NCBI RefSeq assembly: GCF_008123515.1
Contig: NZ_VSSR01000005.1
Coordinates: forward strand, 128,023 to 176,858
Direction of reading: 5' to 3'
Source of the DNA: Bradyrhizobium cytisi
GTDB taxonomy: Bacteria; Pseudomonadota; Alphaproteobacteria; Rhizobiales; Xanthobacteraceae
Length of the DNA: 48,836 nt
Below are positions 8,597-16,896 of the stretch, piece by piece. Position 1 is the stretch's first letter. Every line of letters starts with the position of its first letter. The position numbers and the translations under genes are program-made. The notes under the pieces are model-generated. The model did no database searches and was not told where the DNA came from. It saw only the letters and a program-made list of their open reading frames with translations.

Positions 8597-9421
8597 ATGA
8601 TCATCGAGCTTTTCGGTCCTCCAGGCGCTGGCAAGACCACTCTTGCTCGTACTCTTGCCGCACGTCTGCGCGAGCGTGACTACACCGTGGACCTCGTACT
8701 CAGCCATCGGCCGGCGGAACGCTCGCCAAGCGAGACCGTCACGCCGTCAACGCCCCTTCGGAAGATCTCCTTCACGACGCGGCGCTTGACGCGTCCGCTG
8801 GCGGAATTGGTGTCCATGATATTCCGACCGCGGGGGATTTCACGCGATCTAGGGACAGCATTGAATCTGATCAAGGTCCTTCCACCGTCGAACCCGCTCT
8901 CTTCGCTCAGGCTGCTGCAATACATGTCCAGATTATCGCACGCATGGTTTCACAGATCCGCGATCGCGCACATCGTCTTGTTCGACCAGGCGTTCGTCCA
9001 GGCGATTTGCTCTCTGACACTGCTTTGCGGCATCGCCGACGAAGCATTGATCTCGTACGCGCTGGATCTTGTTCCCGCACCGGACCTTCTGATACGCCTC
9101 GACGCGCCGACCACGCTCCTCGAGGAGCGGCTTCGCGACCGACATCATCTCGGGGGCAAGATCGAACAGCTGCTCGAGCTGGACGTGGAAACCAGCCTCA
9201 GCTCACGCAGCATCGTCGACCTCCTGCACGAATTGTTGCGCAGGAAAGGCCGGAACGTCGTGACCATATCGTCGCTCAATCAGGCGTCTCTCGCCACGGC
9301 CGTCGAACAAATGGAACGGCAGATCGTGAGCATCGTCGAGCAACAGAAGCGCGCCACGACCAAACCAGCACATGTTGAAGCGGAACTCTCGGACCATTCC
9401 CTGTTGAATCATTTTCCTTGA
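8597..9421 (+). CDS. P-loop nucleoside/sugar kinase-like protein
   Basis: The 274-residue protein begins with a canonical kinase P-loop, MIIELFGPPGAGKTT (residues 1-15). A DQAF motif near HIVLFDQAFVQA resembles the DR/DQ motif of adenylate- and nucleoside-kinase-like enzymes, and DLLIRLDAPTTLLEERLRDR resembles the strand and LID arginines that follow. No exact family can be named. The ATG at 8597 is chosen because the beta strand leading to the P-loop begins there, but its ribosome site is weak. A GTG at 8528 in the same frame lies beside AGGAGG and would add about 23 residues, so the start is uncertain. Being the next gene after the kinase-like fusion, it probably serves the same pathway. 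Confidence 0.65.
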   Translation: MIIELFGPPGAGKTTLARTLAARLRERDYTVDLVLSHRPAERSPSETVTPSTPLRKISFTTRRLTRPLAELVSMIFRPRGISRDLGTALNLIKVLPPSNPLSSLRLLQYMSRLSHAWFHRSAIAHIVLFDQAFVQAICSLTLLCGIADEALISYALDLVPAPDLLIRLDAPTTLLEERLRDRHHLGGKIEQLLELDVETSLSSRSIVDLLHELLRRKGRNVVTISSLNQASLATAVEQMERQIVSIVEQQKRATTKPAHVEAELSDHSLLNHFP

Positions 9422-9478
9422 ATCGTTTTTCGACCCGGATTTTTGGGCTCGATAGAGCCAATACTGCAAGGACAGAAA

Positions 9479-10861
9479 ATGGAAATGCACGACCGGAGCG
9501 TTGGCCACGCGCGGATCAGACGAGTGGTGATCGGAGGAGCTGCCGCATTCTCAATCTACGTTGCCAGCGCCGGCGTAACTGCCTGCGCGCAACTCCTGAT
9601 AGCCAGAATTGTCGGCGCTCACACTTACGGCGTCTACGCCTATGTCATCGCCTGGATAACCATCCTCGCATATTTCTGCGCGCTCGGCTTCGACATCGCA
9701 CTGCTGCGCTTCGTGTCCGCGTATCAAACCACGGGAGCCAGCGGCCTTGCGCGAGGCGTCATCCAATACGCGGAGCGACGTTCACTTGGCATAAGCCTTC
9801 TAGTCGCGTTCATCGGGGCGGGCATTATCGAGATCTGGCCCCGGCCGTTCTCGACGGAGTTGACGAACACCTTTCTGGTCGGCTTCGTTCTCATTCCCAT
9901 TCTGGCGCTGTTATGGATACGCTGCTCGATCGTCCGCGCTTTTGGCGGCGTTGTGCCGGCACTGTTGCCCGACCGCGTGGTGCGGGACGGATTACTTGTG
10001 ATCATCGTCGTCATGGCCGGTCTTTTCCTCGGATCGCGCATCGAGGCACAGGGGATCATGATGGCGACCGTCGCCGGCGCCGTCGTCGGACTCGTGCTCG
10101 CCAGCCAGGCTGTTCGGAGATTGTGTCCAGACGCAATCAGGGCGGCAGAGCCCCAATATGCGCCCACAAGTTGGCGGCAGACTGCCGTGCCGTTCATGAT
10201 CATCGCGGGCGCGGAAGCTCTGCTCAACCGCGCCGGCGTGGTGCTGCTCGGATGGTTCGGGGAAACCAGGGAGGCCGGAATATATAGCCTGGTCTTCAAT
10301 ATCGCATTCCTCGTGGCATTGCCCCGCACTGCGATCAATACCCTGTTCGCGCCGACCATCTCAAGCCTGTTCACAAGGAACGATCGGGCGACCTTGCAGG
10401 CACTCGTGACTAAGGCCGCTTTGTGGACGCTCTGTACCTCGGTGGGCATCGCGCTCGGATTGGCGATCATGGCCGAGCCACTTCTCTCCTGGTTCGGAGG
10501 GGATTTTGTGGCTGGCGCCGCCGCCCTGCGCATCTTGCTCCTGGGGCAGGTGATCGCAGCCGCCTTCGGATCTCTGCTGCTCATCATGACGATGACCGAG
10601 CACGAACGGGGGGCTGCCGTACTGCTGACCCTGAGCGCCGCCATCAACATCCTCGCCAGCATCGCATTCATCTACTGGCTTGGATTGACCGGCGCTGCGA
10701 TCGCCAGCGCAGCCGCGCTGATCATCTGGCACATCGCCATGGCCTTCTTCATTTTCCGGTACCTGCGGCTGCTGCCCGGCGTCCTCGGGGTATTCCTGCC
10801 GAACCGCAAGGAAAAAGCCACGGCGCGGCCCGATGTCCGTGTAGAGGCGCCGTCCGTTTGA
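9479..10861 (+). CDS. Wzx-type polysaccharide flippase
   Basis: The 460-residue protein has about twelve to fourteen hydrophobic segments spread over its length, as in the Wzx/MATE-like polysaccharide transporters that move undecaprenyl-linked units across the inner membrane. The first helix is GGAAAFSIYVASAGVTACAQ, then LLIARIVGAHTYGVYAYVIA, where the short GxxxYGxYA turn is typical of the family. A central basic loop is followed by RAGVVLLGWFGETREAGIYS, and the C-terminal half repeats the six-helix pattern. The ATG at 9479 has AAGGA at 6 nt; the in-frame TTG at 9443 has no ribosome site. It is the last gene of the operon. With the Wzy-like and Wzc-like products it makes a Wzx/Wzy-dependent assembly set; an outer-membrane export protein is not in the window. 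Confidence 0.85.
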   Translation: MEMHDRSVGHARIRRVVIGGAAAFSIYVASAGVTACAQLLIARIVGAHTYGVYAYVIAWITILAYFCALGFDIALLRFVSAYQTTGASGLARGVIQYAERRSLGISLLVAFIGAGIIEIWPRPFSTELTNTFLVGFVLIPILALLWIRCSIVRAFGGVVPALLPDRVVRDGLLVIIVVMAGLFLGSRIEAQGIMMATVAGAVVGLVLASQAVRRLCPDAIRAAEPQYAPTSWRQTAVPFMIIAGAEALLNRAGVVLLGWFGETREAGIYSLVFNIAFLVALPRTAINTLFAPTISSLFTRNDRATLQALVTKAALWTLCTSVGIALGLAIMAEPLLSWFGGDFVAGAAALRILLLGQVIAAAFGSLLLIMTMTEHERGAAVLLTLSAAINILASIAFIYWLGLTGAAIASAAALIIWHIAMAFFIFRYLRLLPGVLGVFLPNRKEKATARPDVRVEAPSV

Positions 10862-10874
10862 GATTTCGTACCTC

Positions 10875-10901
10875 GCCGGCGCACCACAACGACGCGCCGG
10901 C
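10875..10901. terminator. Stem-loop between convergent genes, likely bidirectional terminator
   Basis: GCCGGCGC (10875-10882) and GCGCCGGC (10894-10901) form a perfect 8-bp GC stem with an 11-nt loop, between the ends of the flippase and DsrE-like genes. No T-run follows in either direction, so it could be Rho-assisted. Confidence 0.45.
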
Positions 10902-10911
10902 CGGCCGCGTT

Positions 10912-11424
10912 TCAGGGGCGCAGGTAGCTCCAACCCTGCTCCTGCAGCTCCATCAGCCGAACCACGCCGGATTTGGTGACCTTCGCCTGCGAGATCAGAG
11001 GTATCTCCTTGGCTTCGGTCCTCGCCATGTTCTCCTTGGTGTTTCCGCATGCTGAGAACGAGACTTCGGGCATGGTCTCGCTCATGGACCTGATGCGCGC
11101 TTTCACAGGCGAGGTGTCGTCTCGCAACATGTGCAACCCTGGTCCGAATGCCACCAGTTCGACCTCGACCTTCTGACCGATTTCCGAATAGTGCTGAACC
11201 GTGTTGCTGACGTTGTTCAACGCGAGGTTCATGAGCGCCGGATCATTGACGTCCACCTGGACGACGAGCCGGTGCGACTGCACACGCTTGGGACTGACGA
11301 TCATCTTGGCATTGGCGTTGAGCTTAGGGCTTCCAGCTTGAGAGGCATGAGTTGTCTGGACCGCGCTCACCAGAAACGCGCCAGTAAAGGTCAGACTGGC
11401 GAAAACGACGATTGTCTTGTTCAT
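10912..11424 (-). CDS. Exported DsrE/DsrF-like protein
   Basis: The 170-residue protein has a signal peptide (MNKT, then hydrophobic IVVFASLTFTGAFLVSAV, likely cleaved after THA at 27). The rest fits the DsrE/F sulfur-relay fold: RLVVQVDVNDPALMNLALNN, then KVEVELVAFGPGLHMLRDD, IRSMSETMPEVSFSACGNT and GVVRLMELQEQGWSYLRP. In DsrE proteins a cysteine carries sulfur; here the only clear candidate is Cys in FSACGNT, which matches the conserved site of the exported subfamily. Cytoplasmic DsrE acts in sulfur relay with DsrF and DsrH, but exported forms stand alone and their role is not known. It lies convergent to the flippase gene and is divergent from the coiled-coil gene, with its own promoter probably in 11425-11666. 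Confidence 0.8.
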   Translation of the reverse strand: MNKTIVVFASLTFTGAFLVSAVQTTHASQAGSPKLNANAKMIVSPKRVQSHRLVVQVDVNDPALMNLALNNVSNTVQHYSEIGQKVEVELVAFGPGLHMLRDDTSPVKARIRSMSETMPEVSFSACGNTKENMARTEAKEIPLISQAKVTKSGVVRLMELQEQGWSYLRP

Positions 11425-11666
11425 GCTGTTTTCCCCTGAATTGTGCGGAACGCGCAGCCTGGGCTGGCCCGTCCAATCTGTTGCGAGCGGCTGCGTTGGT
11501 CAAGGAAGGCACAGCGGCAGCGCCGACGATCTACTTTATTCCCGGTACGGCGCGCCTCTACCTCCTTGTGGCTACCTATACTGCCACATCGACAGAGCAC
11601 CGACCAAGGCGGTGTCATTGATGACGCCGAATGACAAGGTGCCTAAGGCTAGTCTGAGCTGTCACG

Positions 11667-13652
11667 ATGGAGTTACAGGCAATTGCGCACGAAATGATCG
11701 GCTCGCTGAGCGGCGTTCCCCGTCCTTTCCGACAGGGCCGATCGCTTGGCGGAGATGTCGTGTGGACAGCCGCTACGGCGGCATTCCTCCTGGCACTCCT
11801 TGTCGGATTCGCGCATGGCGGCCCGCGCGACGCTATCGAGTTCGGCGTCCCGGCGGTTGAAGCCGAACGGATCAGGCAGCACGAGGCACTTGAACAGGAG
11901 CGTGATCGAGCCGACAGGCTCGCACGTGAACTGGCAAGTGTCCGAGCAGAGCTTAACGCTGCCCAGCTCGAGCGGGCGCACGCGATGGGAGCCATTGAGC
12001 TGGGGATCAGGCAGACCCACGCCCTTGAGCTGGAACGGGACAAGGTGAACAATCTCGCGCGAGACCTCTCATTCCTCGGGGCGGAGCTCGCGGCGGCCCG
12101 GATCGCAGCCTCAAAAGCGATGCAGATCTCCGCAGCAGAACCCAAGCAAGAGCCGATAGTCGCACCTGGAAGCGGCACAGAGAGCACCACGGCCGAGCTT
12201 GCGTCGCTCCGATCGGACCTCGACGTCGCGCGGAGCGCCGCGACTGAAGCAACAACGGCCCTCGCCGCCGAGGTTGCAGGGAAGCAAGCGCTCGAAGTCG
12301 AGCTGAAGCAGCAACGCGACAGATCCGAGGGGGCCGCCACCGAGCTGACTTCCGTCAGGGCCGAGCTCGAAACCGCACGGACCGCCGCCACCGACTCTTC
12401 CAAAGCCGCCGCTGCCGAAGCCACGCAAAAGCAGGCCATGGAGCAGGAACTGAAGCTGCAACGCGACAGGTCGGCTGCCGCCGCAACGGAACTGGTCACC
12501 CTGCGGACGGCGGCCAGCACAGCTCGAGCCGAGACCTCCGACGTTGCGAAGGCGGCCGCTGCAAAGTCGGAGCGGAGTGTCGCCCTGGAGAAAGAACTGG
12601 CGCAACAGCGAGATCGAGCAGATGCCGCCGTGAAGCGGCTCGCCTCCGTCCAGGCTGAGTTCGAGGCCGCGCAAACCGCTGTTATGAAGACCCGCAAAAC
12701 CGAGACCGAGCAGAGGGAGGCGCTGGAACGCGAGCTAGGCCAGCAGCGAGATAGAGCAGACGAGCTCGCACGCGAAACGGTATCGCTGACGAACCAACGT
12801 GATGACGCGCGTTCCGCCACCGGAGAGGCCGCTAGGGCCACCGATGCCGCCCAGGCCGAGAACAAGAAGGCAGCAGTCAGACAGAGGGACAAGAGCGAAG
12901 CTCTCCTTCGCGAACTGACCTCCGCGCGGAAAGAGGTCGAGGAACGTTCTGCCGGCCTCGCCGCTGCCTATGCCGAGATCCTCAGGGTCACGGACCTCAA
13001 CGCGACGGCTGCAAAGCAGAACGATGCCCTCGCCGGTGAGCGCAAGCGCGCCGACGATCTCGCACGCGAGCTTGCATCGGCCAGGGCCCAGCTCGCGGAT
13101 ACGAATGGAAAATTGGCCGCAACGATTTCGTCCGCAAATCGGCCGCCGGAGCGGACCGCACAGGAGCGTGCGCCCGTTCTCGCTCCTAACGGCGAGGGAG
13201 GAGGCCGCTCGCGCGAGCAGGACACCGCCCGGACGGTCGCCTCCAACCCACAACCTACCTCGAAACCTGGCTCATCGACATTGCAGGCGCAAACGACAAA
13301 TCGCGCCCCGCCCGCGGATCCGGGTTCGAAAGTCGCCGCGGCACCGGAGCGCTCCGCTCCGGCGAGCGCGACGCCCCGTGCCCTCGCAGACGAGCAGAGG
13401 CTGCTTGCACGGGCGACTGCGTTGCTCCGGCAGGTCGACATCAGCAGCGCTCGCCAGTTGCTGGAGTTGGCTCTTGCACGCGGCAGCGCGCAGGCCGCCT
13501 TCATGCTTGCGGAGACCTATGATCCGCCCGTGCTGGAATCGTGGCGTGCGCGCGGAGTTGCGGGCGATCGGACCAAAGCGCGCGACTTGTATCAAAGAGC
13601 AAAGGCCGGCGGCATTGACGATGCAGAGGAGCGCATCAAGGCGCTGAAGTAG
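11667..13652 (+). CDS. Membrane-anchored coiled-coil protein with Sel1-like C-terminus
   Basis: The 661-residue protein has one membrane helix at about 31-48 (VVWTAATAAFLLALLVGFAH), then a very long Ala/Glu/Arg-rich coiled coil to about residue 480. Units beginning ALExELxQQRDR recur at 49, 49 and 46 residues, and 49 is exactly seven heptads. A Pro/Ser/Thr-rich linker follows near 480-580. The last 80 residues (LLARATALLRQVDISSARQL, ARGSAQAAFMLAETYDPP, GDRTKARDLYQRAKAGGIDD) read as Sel1/TPR-like helices that bind proteins. The coiled coil probably spans the periplasm. The ATG at 11667 has only a weak ribosome site; a second in-frame ATG lies at 11694. The two genes after it follow closely and may be cotranscribed. 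Its function is not known. Confidence 0.75.
   Translation: MELQAIAHEMIGSLSGVPRPFRQGRSLGGDVVWTAATAAFLLALLVGFAHGGPRDAIEFGVPAVEAERIRQHEALEQERDRADRLARELASVRAELNAAQLERAHAMGAIELGIRQTHALELERDKVNNLARDLSFLGAELAAARIAASKAMQISAAEPKQEPIVAPGSGTESTTAELASLRSDLDVARSAATEATTALAAEVAGKQALEVELKQQRDRSEGAATELTSVRAELETARTAATDSSKAAAAEATQKQAMEQELKLQRDRSAAAATELVTLRTAASTARAETSDVAKAAAAKSERSVALEKELAQQRDRADAAVKRLASVQAEFEAAQTAVMKTRKTETEQREALERELGQQRDRADELARETVSLTNQRDDARSATGEAARATDAAQAENKKAAVRQRDKSEALLRELTSARKEVEERSAGLAAAYAEILRVTDLNATAAKQNDALAGERKRADDLARELASARAQLADTNGKLAATISSANRPPERTAQERAPVLAPNGEGGGRSREQDTARTVASNPQPTSKPGSSTLQAQTTNRAPPADPGSKVAAAPERSAPASATPRALADEQRLLARATALLRQVDISSARQLLELALARGSAQAAFMLAETYDPPVLESWRARGVAGDRTKARDLYQRAKAGGIDDAEERIKALK
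12288..12722 (+). repeat. In-gene repeats of about 147 bp coding seven-heptad coiled-coil units
   Basis: Units start at 12288, 12435, 12582 and 12720, each encoding A(L/M)ExEL with QRDR soon after, then a TELxSxRAE-like part. The first two are 147 bp and the third 138 bp. They are divergent in DNA, so they are old duplications kept for coiled-coil register. Confidence 0.7.
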
Positions 13653-13696
13653 CGTCGCACCAGATCTCGAAGCAGCCAGACGACGGAGAACGACAC

Positions 13697-14719
13697 ATGG
13701 GCATGATCAAGTTCGCGTCCGCAATTTTATCGGCGCTGATCGGGCTGCAAATGGCGGCGAGCGCCCAGTCTGTCAGGACTCCCGCAGCGCCAGCCGCGGT
13801 ACCGGCAAAGAACGCCGACATGATCGCAAAAGAGCGCATTAATGCTTGGACCGTCGGGCTCGCAGGCGGTCTCATCGAGGGTGCTCCGCTTCGACTTGCG
13901 GCGGAGATCGCCCGCGTCGTCAACGAGGAAGACAAGCTCCACGTCATCCCGATCGTGACGACCGGCGCGACGGAGAACGTCAATTCGCTGCTCTATCTGC
14001 GGGGGGTGGATGCGGCGATCATCAATACGGACGCCCTCGACGAGTACAAGGCCCAAGTCCCGTCGATCGACCGGCGCATCGTCTACATTCTCAACCTTTT
14101 TCCAGCTGAACTGCACGTCTTCGTGCGCCCCGAGATCAAGTCACTCGATGACCTCAAGGGTAAGAAGGTCAACTTCAACACGCAAGGCACAGCGGCCGCT
14201 TATTCCGGTCCGTTGATCTTCAGCCGGCTGGGGTTGAATGTCGAGAAGATGTTCATTCCCCATCAGGTCGCATTGCAGCAGATGAAGAGCGGGGAAATCG
14301 CGGCGGTTGTGTTCATCACGTCGAAGCCGGTCGATGCGTTTCTGAAGGGGCGTTGGGAGCCGGGATTCAAGTTCCTGCCGGTGGAATACGATTCACGATT
14401 CGAGGACTACTATCTCCCGTCAGCGATCGACGCGACGGACTATCCGAGCCTCGTGTCGAAAGGAGAACGCATCTCAACCATCGCGGTCCCCACCATTTTG
14501 GCAGGCTACAACTGGCCGAAACAATCCGACCGCTACGTGCGCATGGCCCGCTTCGTGGATCAGTTGTTCGGCCGGCTCGACCGCCTGCAGTCGCCTGGCT
14601 TCGATCCGAAATGGAAGGATGTGAGCCTCCGCGCCAACGTGCCCGGCCTCGCCCGGTTCGGCCCCGCACAGGAATGGCTCGATCGCTCACCGGGCGCGAC
14701 GGTGGGACTGTCACGATGA
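13697..14719 (+). CDS. TAXI-family TRAP-type solute-binding protein
   Basis: The 340-residue exported protein has a signal sequence cleaved near residue 23 (MGMIKFASAILSALIGLQMA, then ASA). The mature part fits the TAXI group of TRAP-type binding proteins: WTVGLAGGLIEGAPLRLAAE at the N-terminus, VIPIVTTGATENVNSLLYLR, DAAIINTDALDEY, then the hinge KSLDDLKGKKVNFNTQGTAA and GEIAAVVFITSKPVDAF. Such proteins bind a small organic solute in the periplasm and hand it to a fused DctQM permease. No permease gene is nearby, so it either serves a distant one or works as a sensor or chaperone. GGAG lies before the ATG. The next gene overlaps by 4 bp. Confidence 0.82.
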   Translation: MGMIKFASAILSALIGLQMAASAQSVRTPAAPAAVPAKNADMIAKERINAWTVGLAGGLIEGAPLRLAAEIARVVNEEDKLHVIPIVTTGATENVNSLLYLRGVDAAIINTDALDEYKAQVPSIDRRIVYILNLFPAELHVFVRPEIKSLDDLKGKKVNFNTQGTAAAYSGPLIFSRLGLNVEKMFIPHQVALQQMKSGEIAAVVFITSKPVDAFLKGRWEPGFKFLPVEYDSRFEDYYLPSAIDATDYPSLVSKGERISTIAVPTILAGYNWPKQSDRYVRMARFVDQLFGRLDRLQSPGFDPKWKDVSLRANVPGLARFGPAQEWLDRSPGATVGLSR

Positions 14720-15336
14720 AGGGCACGGTTGCCGTGGCTTTGATTACACTCGCAAGTCTAAGCCTGCCGACCCGCGCACAGGCGGGCGATGCTACCGAGC
14801 GGTTGAAGGAATGTGCCCGGTTCCAAGGAATGGAACGGCTGAAATGCGTCGACAATTTGCTGAGTGAGGCGGCAGAACCGACCACAACGGCACCACCTCG
14901 AGGGCTGGACTGGATCATCAGCGAGACGACCTCGCCGGTGGACTACAAGCCGCAGATCTCGGCGCAGACCATGGGACGTCGAGCCACGAAGGATGCCCCC
15001 TCCTCGATCGCGATCCGCTGTCGCGGCAGTCGGACCGAGCTGACAATACCCACCTCGCCATCCTGGAAGCAGCCTCCAGAGACCGAGGTGAAAGTCGTGT
15101 ACCAGATCAACGACGAGCCATCCGTCGAAGAGCGCTGGCGCGCGACGGAGGGAGGCAGAAGTCTTACCTTTCAGGGTGACGCCGTTCGCCTGTTGCGCGC
15201 GATGCCGGAGGGCGGCCGGCTCCTGATCAAGGTCTACGCGGGAAAGACCCTCCCATACGAAAACACGTTTGACCTGGTCGGCCTGGATTCCGTCCGACGC
15301 AAGCTCGCGACCGCCTGCAATTGGTCGGGTTCGTGA
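14716..15336 (+). CDS. Exported VasI-like protein
   Basis: The ATGA start overlaps the TAXI gene stop, giving 206 residues. A signal peptide ends near residue 22 (LASLSLPTRAQA). A short Cys-containing part (ECARFQGMERLKCVDNLL) follows, then a domain like VasI/type VI secretion-associated proteins: IAIRCRGSRTELTIPT, VVYQINDEPSVEERWRATEG, RLLIKVYAGKTLPYENTFD and LVGLDSVRRKLATACNW. Members with type VI loci have an unclear accessory role, and others occur alone. No type VI genes are present here, so a periplasmic or lipoprotein-like role linked to the neighbouring binding protein is as likely. Overlap suggests fixed stoichiometry with the TAXI protein. Confidence 0.7.
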   Translation: MKGTVAVALITLASLSLPTRAQAGDATERLKECARFQGMERLKCVDNLLSEAAEPTTTAPPRGLDWIISETTSPVDYKPQISAQTMGRRATKDAPSSIAIRCRGSRTELTIPTSPSWKQPPETEVKVVYQINDEPSVEERWRATEGGRSLTFQGDAVRLLRAMPEGGRLLIKVYAGKTLPYENTFDLVGLDSVRRKLATACNWSGS

Positions 15337-15393
15337 GGAGGCGCCCCACCTGATCGGAGATCGGTTCTCTCCCTCGCTCCTCCCTCCGGCGCA

Positions 15394-16896
15394 CTAGTTC
15401 TCCCGCATGCCGCGACGTATCGCGTCCGTCATCGGTTGTGTGAGATAGGCCAGCACGGTGCGTTCCCCGGTCGCGATGAGAACGTCGGCCATCATCCCCG
15501 GCTTGAGCTTTTCCCGGATCGTCTCGGGGAATTTTGCCACCTGCACCGAGACCTTGACCTCGTAATAGGGTTGATGCGTCGCTTCATCGCGAACCGCATC
15601 GGCTGCGATCGAGAGAACTTCGCCGACGGCGATCGGGGTGGAGCGCGCCTTGAACGAAGGAAGCCGGATTTCCGTGGGCAATCCGACCTGTACATGATTG
15701 ATATCGAGGGACGACACTTTCGCCGCGACCACGAGCACGTCGTTATCGGGCACGACCTCCATCAGGACCTCGCCGGCCCTGATCACCGCTCCCACCGTAT
15801 GGACTTTCAAATTCACAATGCGTCCGGAACGCGGTGCTCGCACCTCCATCCGAGCCAGAACGTCGTCAGCGGCCCGCAGCTTCTCGCGCGCGTCGGCAAG
15901 TTGCGCCCTCGTCTCGGTCAGCTTTCCGGTCGCTTCCTCCAGGACTTTCTGTCCGACCTGCTCGATCTGCAACCTCGACTCGTCGATCACGCGCCCGTAG
16001 CGGGCGATATCGGCCTCGTAGGCGCCGATCTTGCCATCGAGCTCGGACTTGCTGCGCTCGAGGGTGGCGACACGGGCGAACGCGACGATCCCCTGATCGG
16101 CGAGCGGCTTGAGCTTGGCATATTCCTGGCTCACGCTATCGAACTGCGCCCGTGTCGCCTTGCTTTGCGCATCATTTCCCTGAATCTGCCGCTGCGCCTG
16201 CGCTATGCGCTCTTCAAGAATCGATACCTCGATTTTTCGCGCGGCGCGGCGTTCGTCAAAACGCCGCTTCTGGTCGCCCATCGCGCGTTGCGCCGATGGA
16301 TCGGAAGCATTCTGAGTCAGTTCGGCGGGAAACGTGATCTTATCGCGTCCTTCGGCTTCAGCCTGTAGGCGCGCCTCCTCGCCAATCGCCGAATAGACGG
16401 CCGAGCGCGCGATCCCCTCCTTCGCCCGTTCCTGGGTTGAATCGAGTCGCAACAGGACCTGCCCTTCTGCGACATGAGCGTCGCCGGTCACCATCAGACT
16501 TTGAACGATGCCGCCCTCAAGGTGCTGCACCGCCTTCTTGTCGCTCTCGACCACGACCGAGCCCGTCGCCACCACGGCGCCATCGATCGAGGCCAGGGCG
16601 GCCCAACCGCCAAACACGACGAATGTGAAGAACACGATGGCGAAGCCCCGCCTCGCTGGAGTGTGCCAATCGCCGGACGGGCCACCAGCGGCTTGCCCCG
16701 AGCCCCGCAGCGAAAGCAACGGCCCAATGGCCATCGCAAGACGAGGAAGCCGCCTTGCCAGTGACCGCAAATTGGCTATGGCGTCGGACAGGATGTGGCG
16801 CGCCCGAGGCCTGCCGCTCGCGCTCAAGCGCTTCAGAAGCTCCGTGAATTCATTTTGAGGAGAGGCTTCTTTGACCGACATCATGTTGTCCATCAT
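15394..16896 (-). CDS. HlyD-family type I secretion adaptor (PrsE/PrtE type)
   Basis: The 500-residue adaptor bridges the ABC exporter and outer-membrane TolC. A basic cytoplasmic N-terminus of about 85 residues precedes the single helix RGFAIVFFTFVVFGGWAALA. A lipoyl half-motif VVESDKKAVQHLEGGIVQSL follows, then a coiled coil from about 165 to 340, the second lipoyl half RAPRSGRIVNLKVHTVGAVI, and the beta-barrel domain ending with KLKPGMMADVLIATGERTVL and the standard tail LTQPMTDAIRRGMREN. The N-terminus before the helix is longer than the usual 20-50 residues. The ATGA overlap with the exporter gene shows coupled translation. Its 3' end faces the VasI-like gene. Confidence 0.93.
   Translation of the reverse strand: MMDNMMSVKEASPQNEFTELLKRLSASGRPRARHILSDAIANLRSLARRLPRLAMAIGPLLSLRGSGQAAGGPSGDWHTPARRGFAIVFFTFVVFGGWAALASIDGAVVATGSVVVESDKKAVQHLEGGIVQSLMVTGDAHVAEGQVLLRLDSTQERAKEGIARSAVYSAIGEEARLQAEAEGRDKITFPAELTQNASDPSAQRAMGDQKRRFDERRAARKIEVSILEERIAQAQRQIQGNDAQSKATRAQFDSVSQEYAKLKPLADQGIVAFARVATLERSKSELDGKIGAYEADIARYGRVIDESRLQIEQVGQKVLEEATGKLTETRAQLADAREKLRAADDVLARMEVRAPRSGRIVNLKVHTVGAVIRAGEVLMEVVPDNDVLVVAAKVSSLDINHVQVGLPTEIRLPSFKARSTPIAVGEVLSIAADAVRDEATHQPYYEVKVSVQVAKFPETIREKLKPGMMADVLIATGERTVLAYLTQPMTDAIRRGMREN

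Noticed and set aside
11615..12892. Ser/Ala-rich minus-strand open frame opposite the coiled-coil gene
   Set aside because: It arises as the complement of Ala/Glu/Arg heptads; no start signal.
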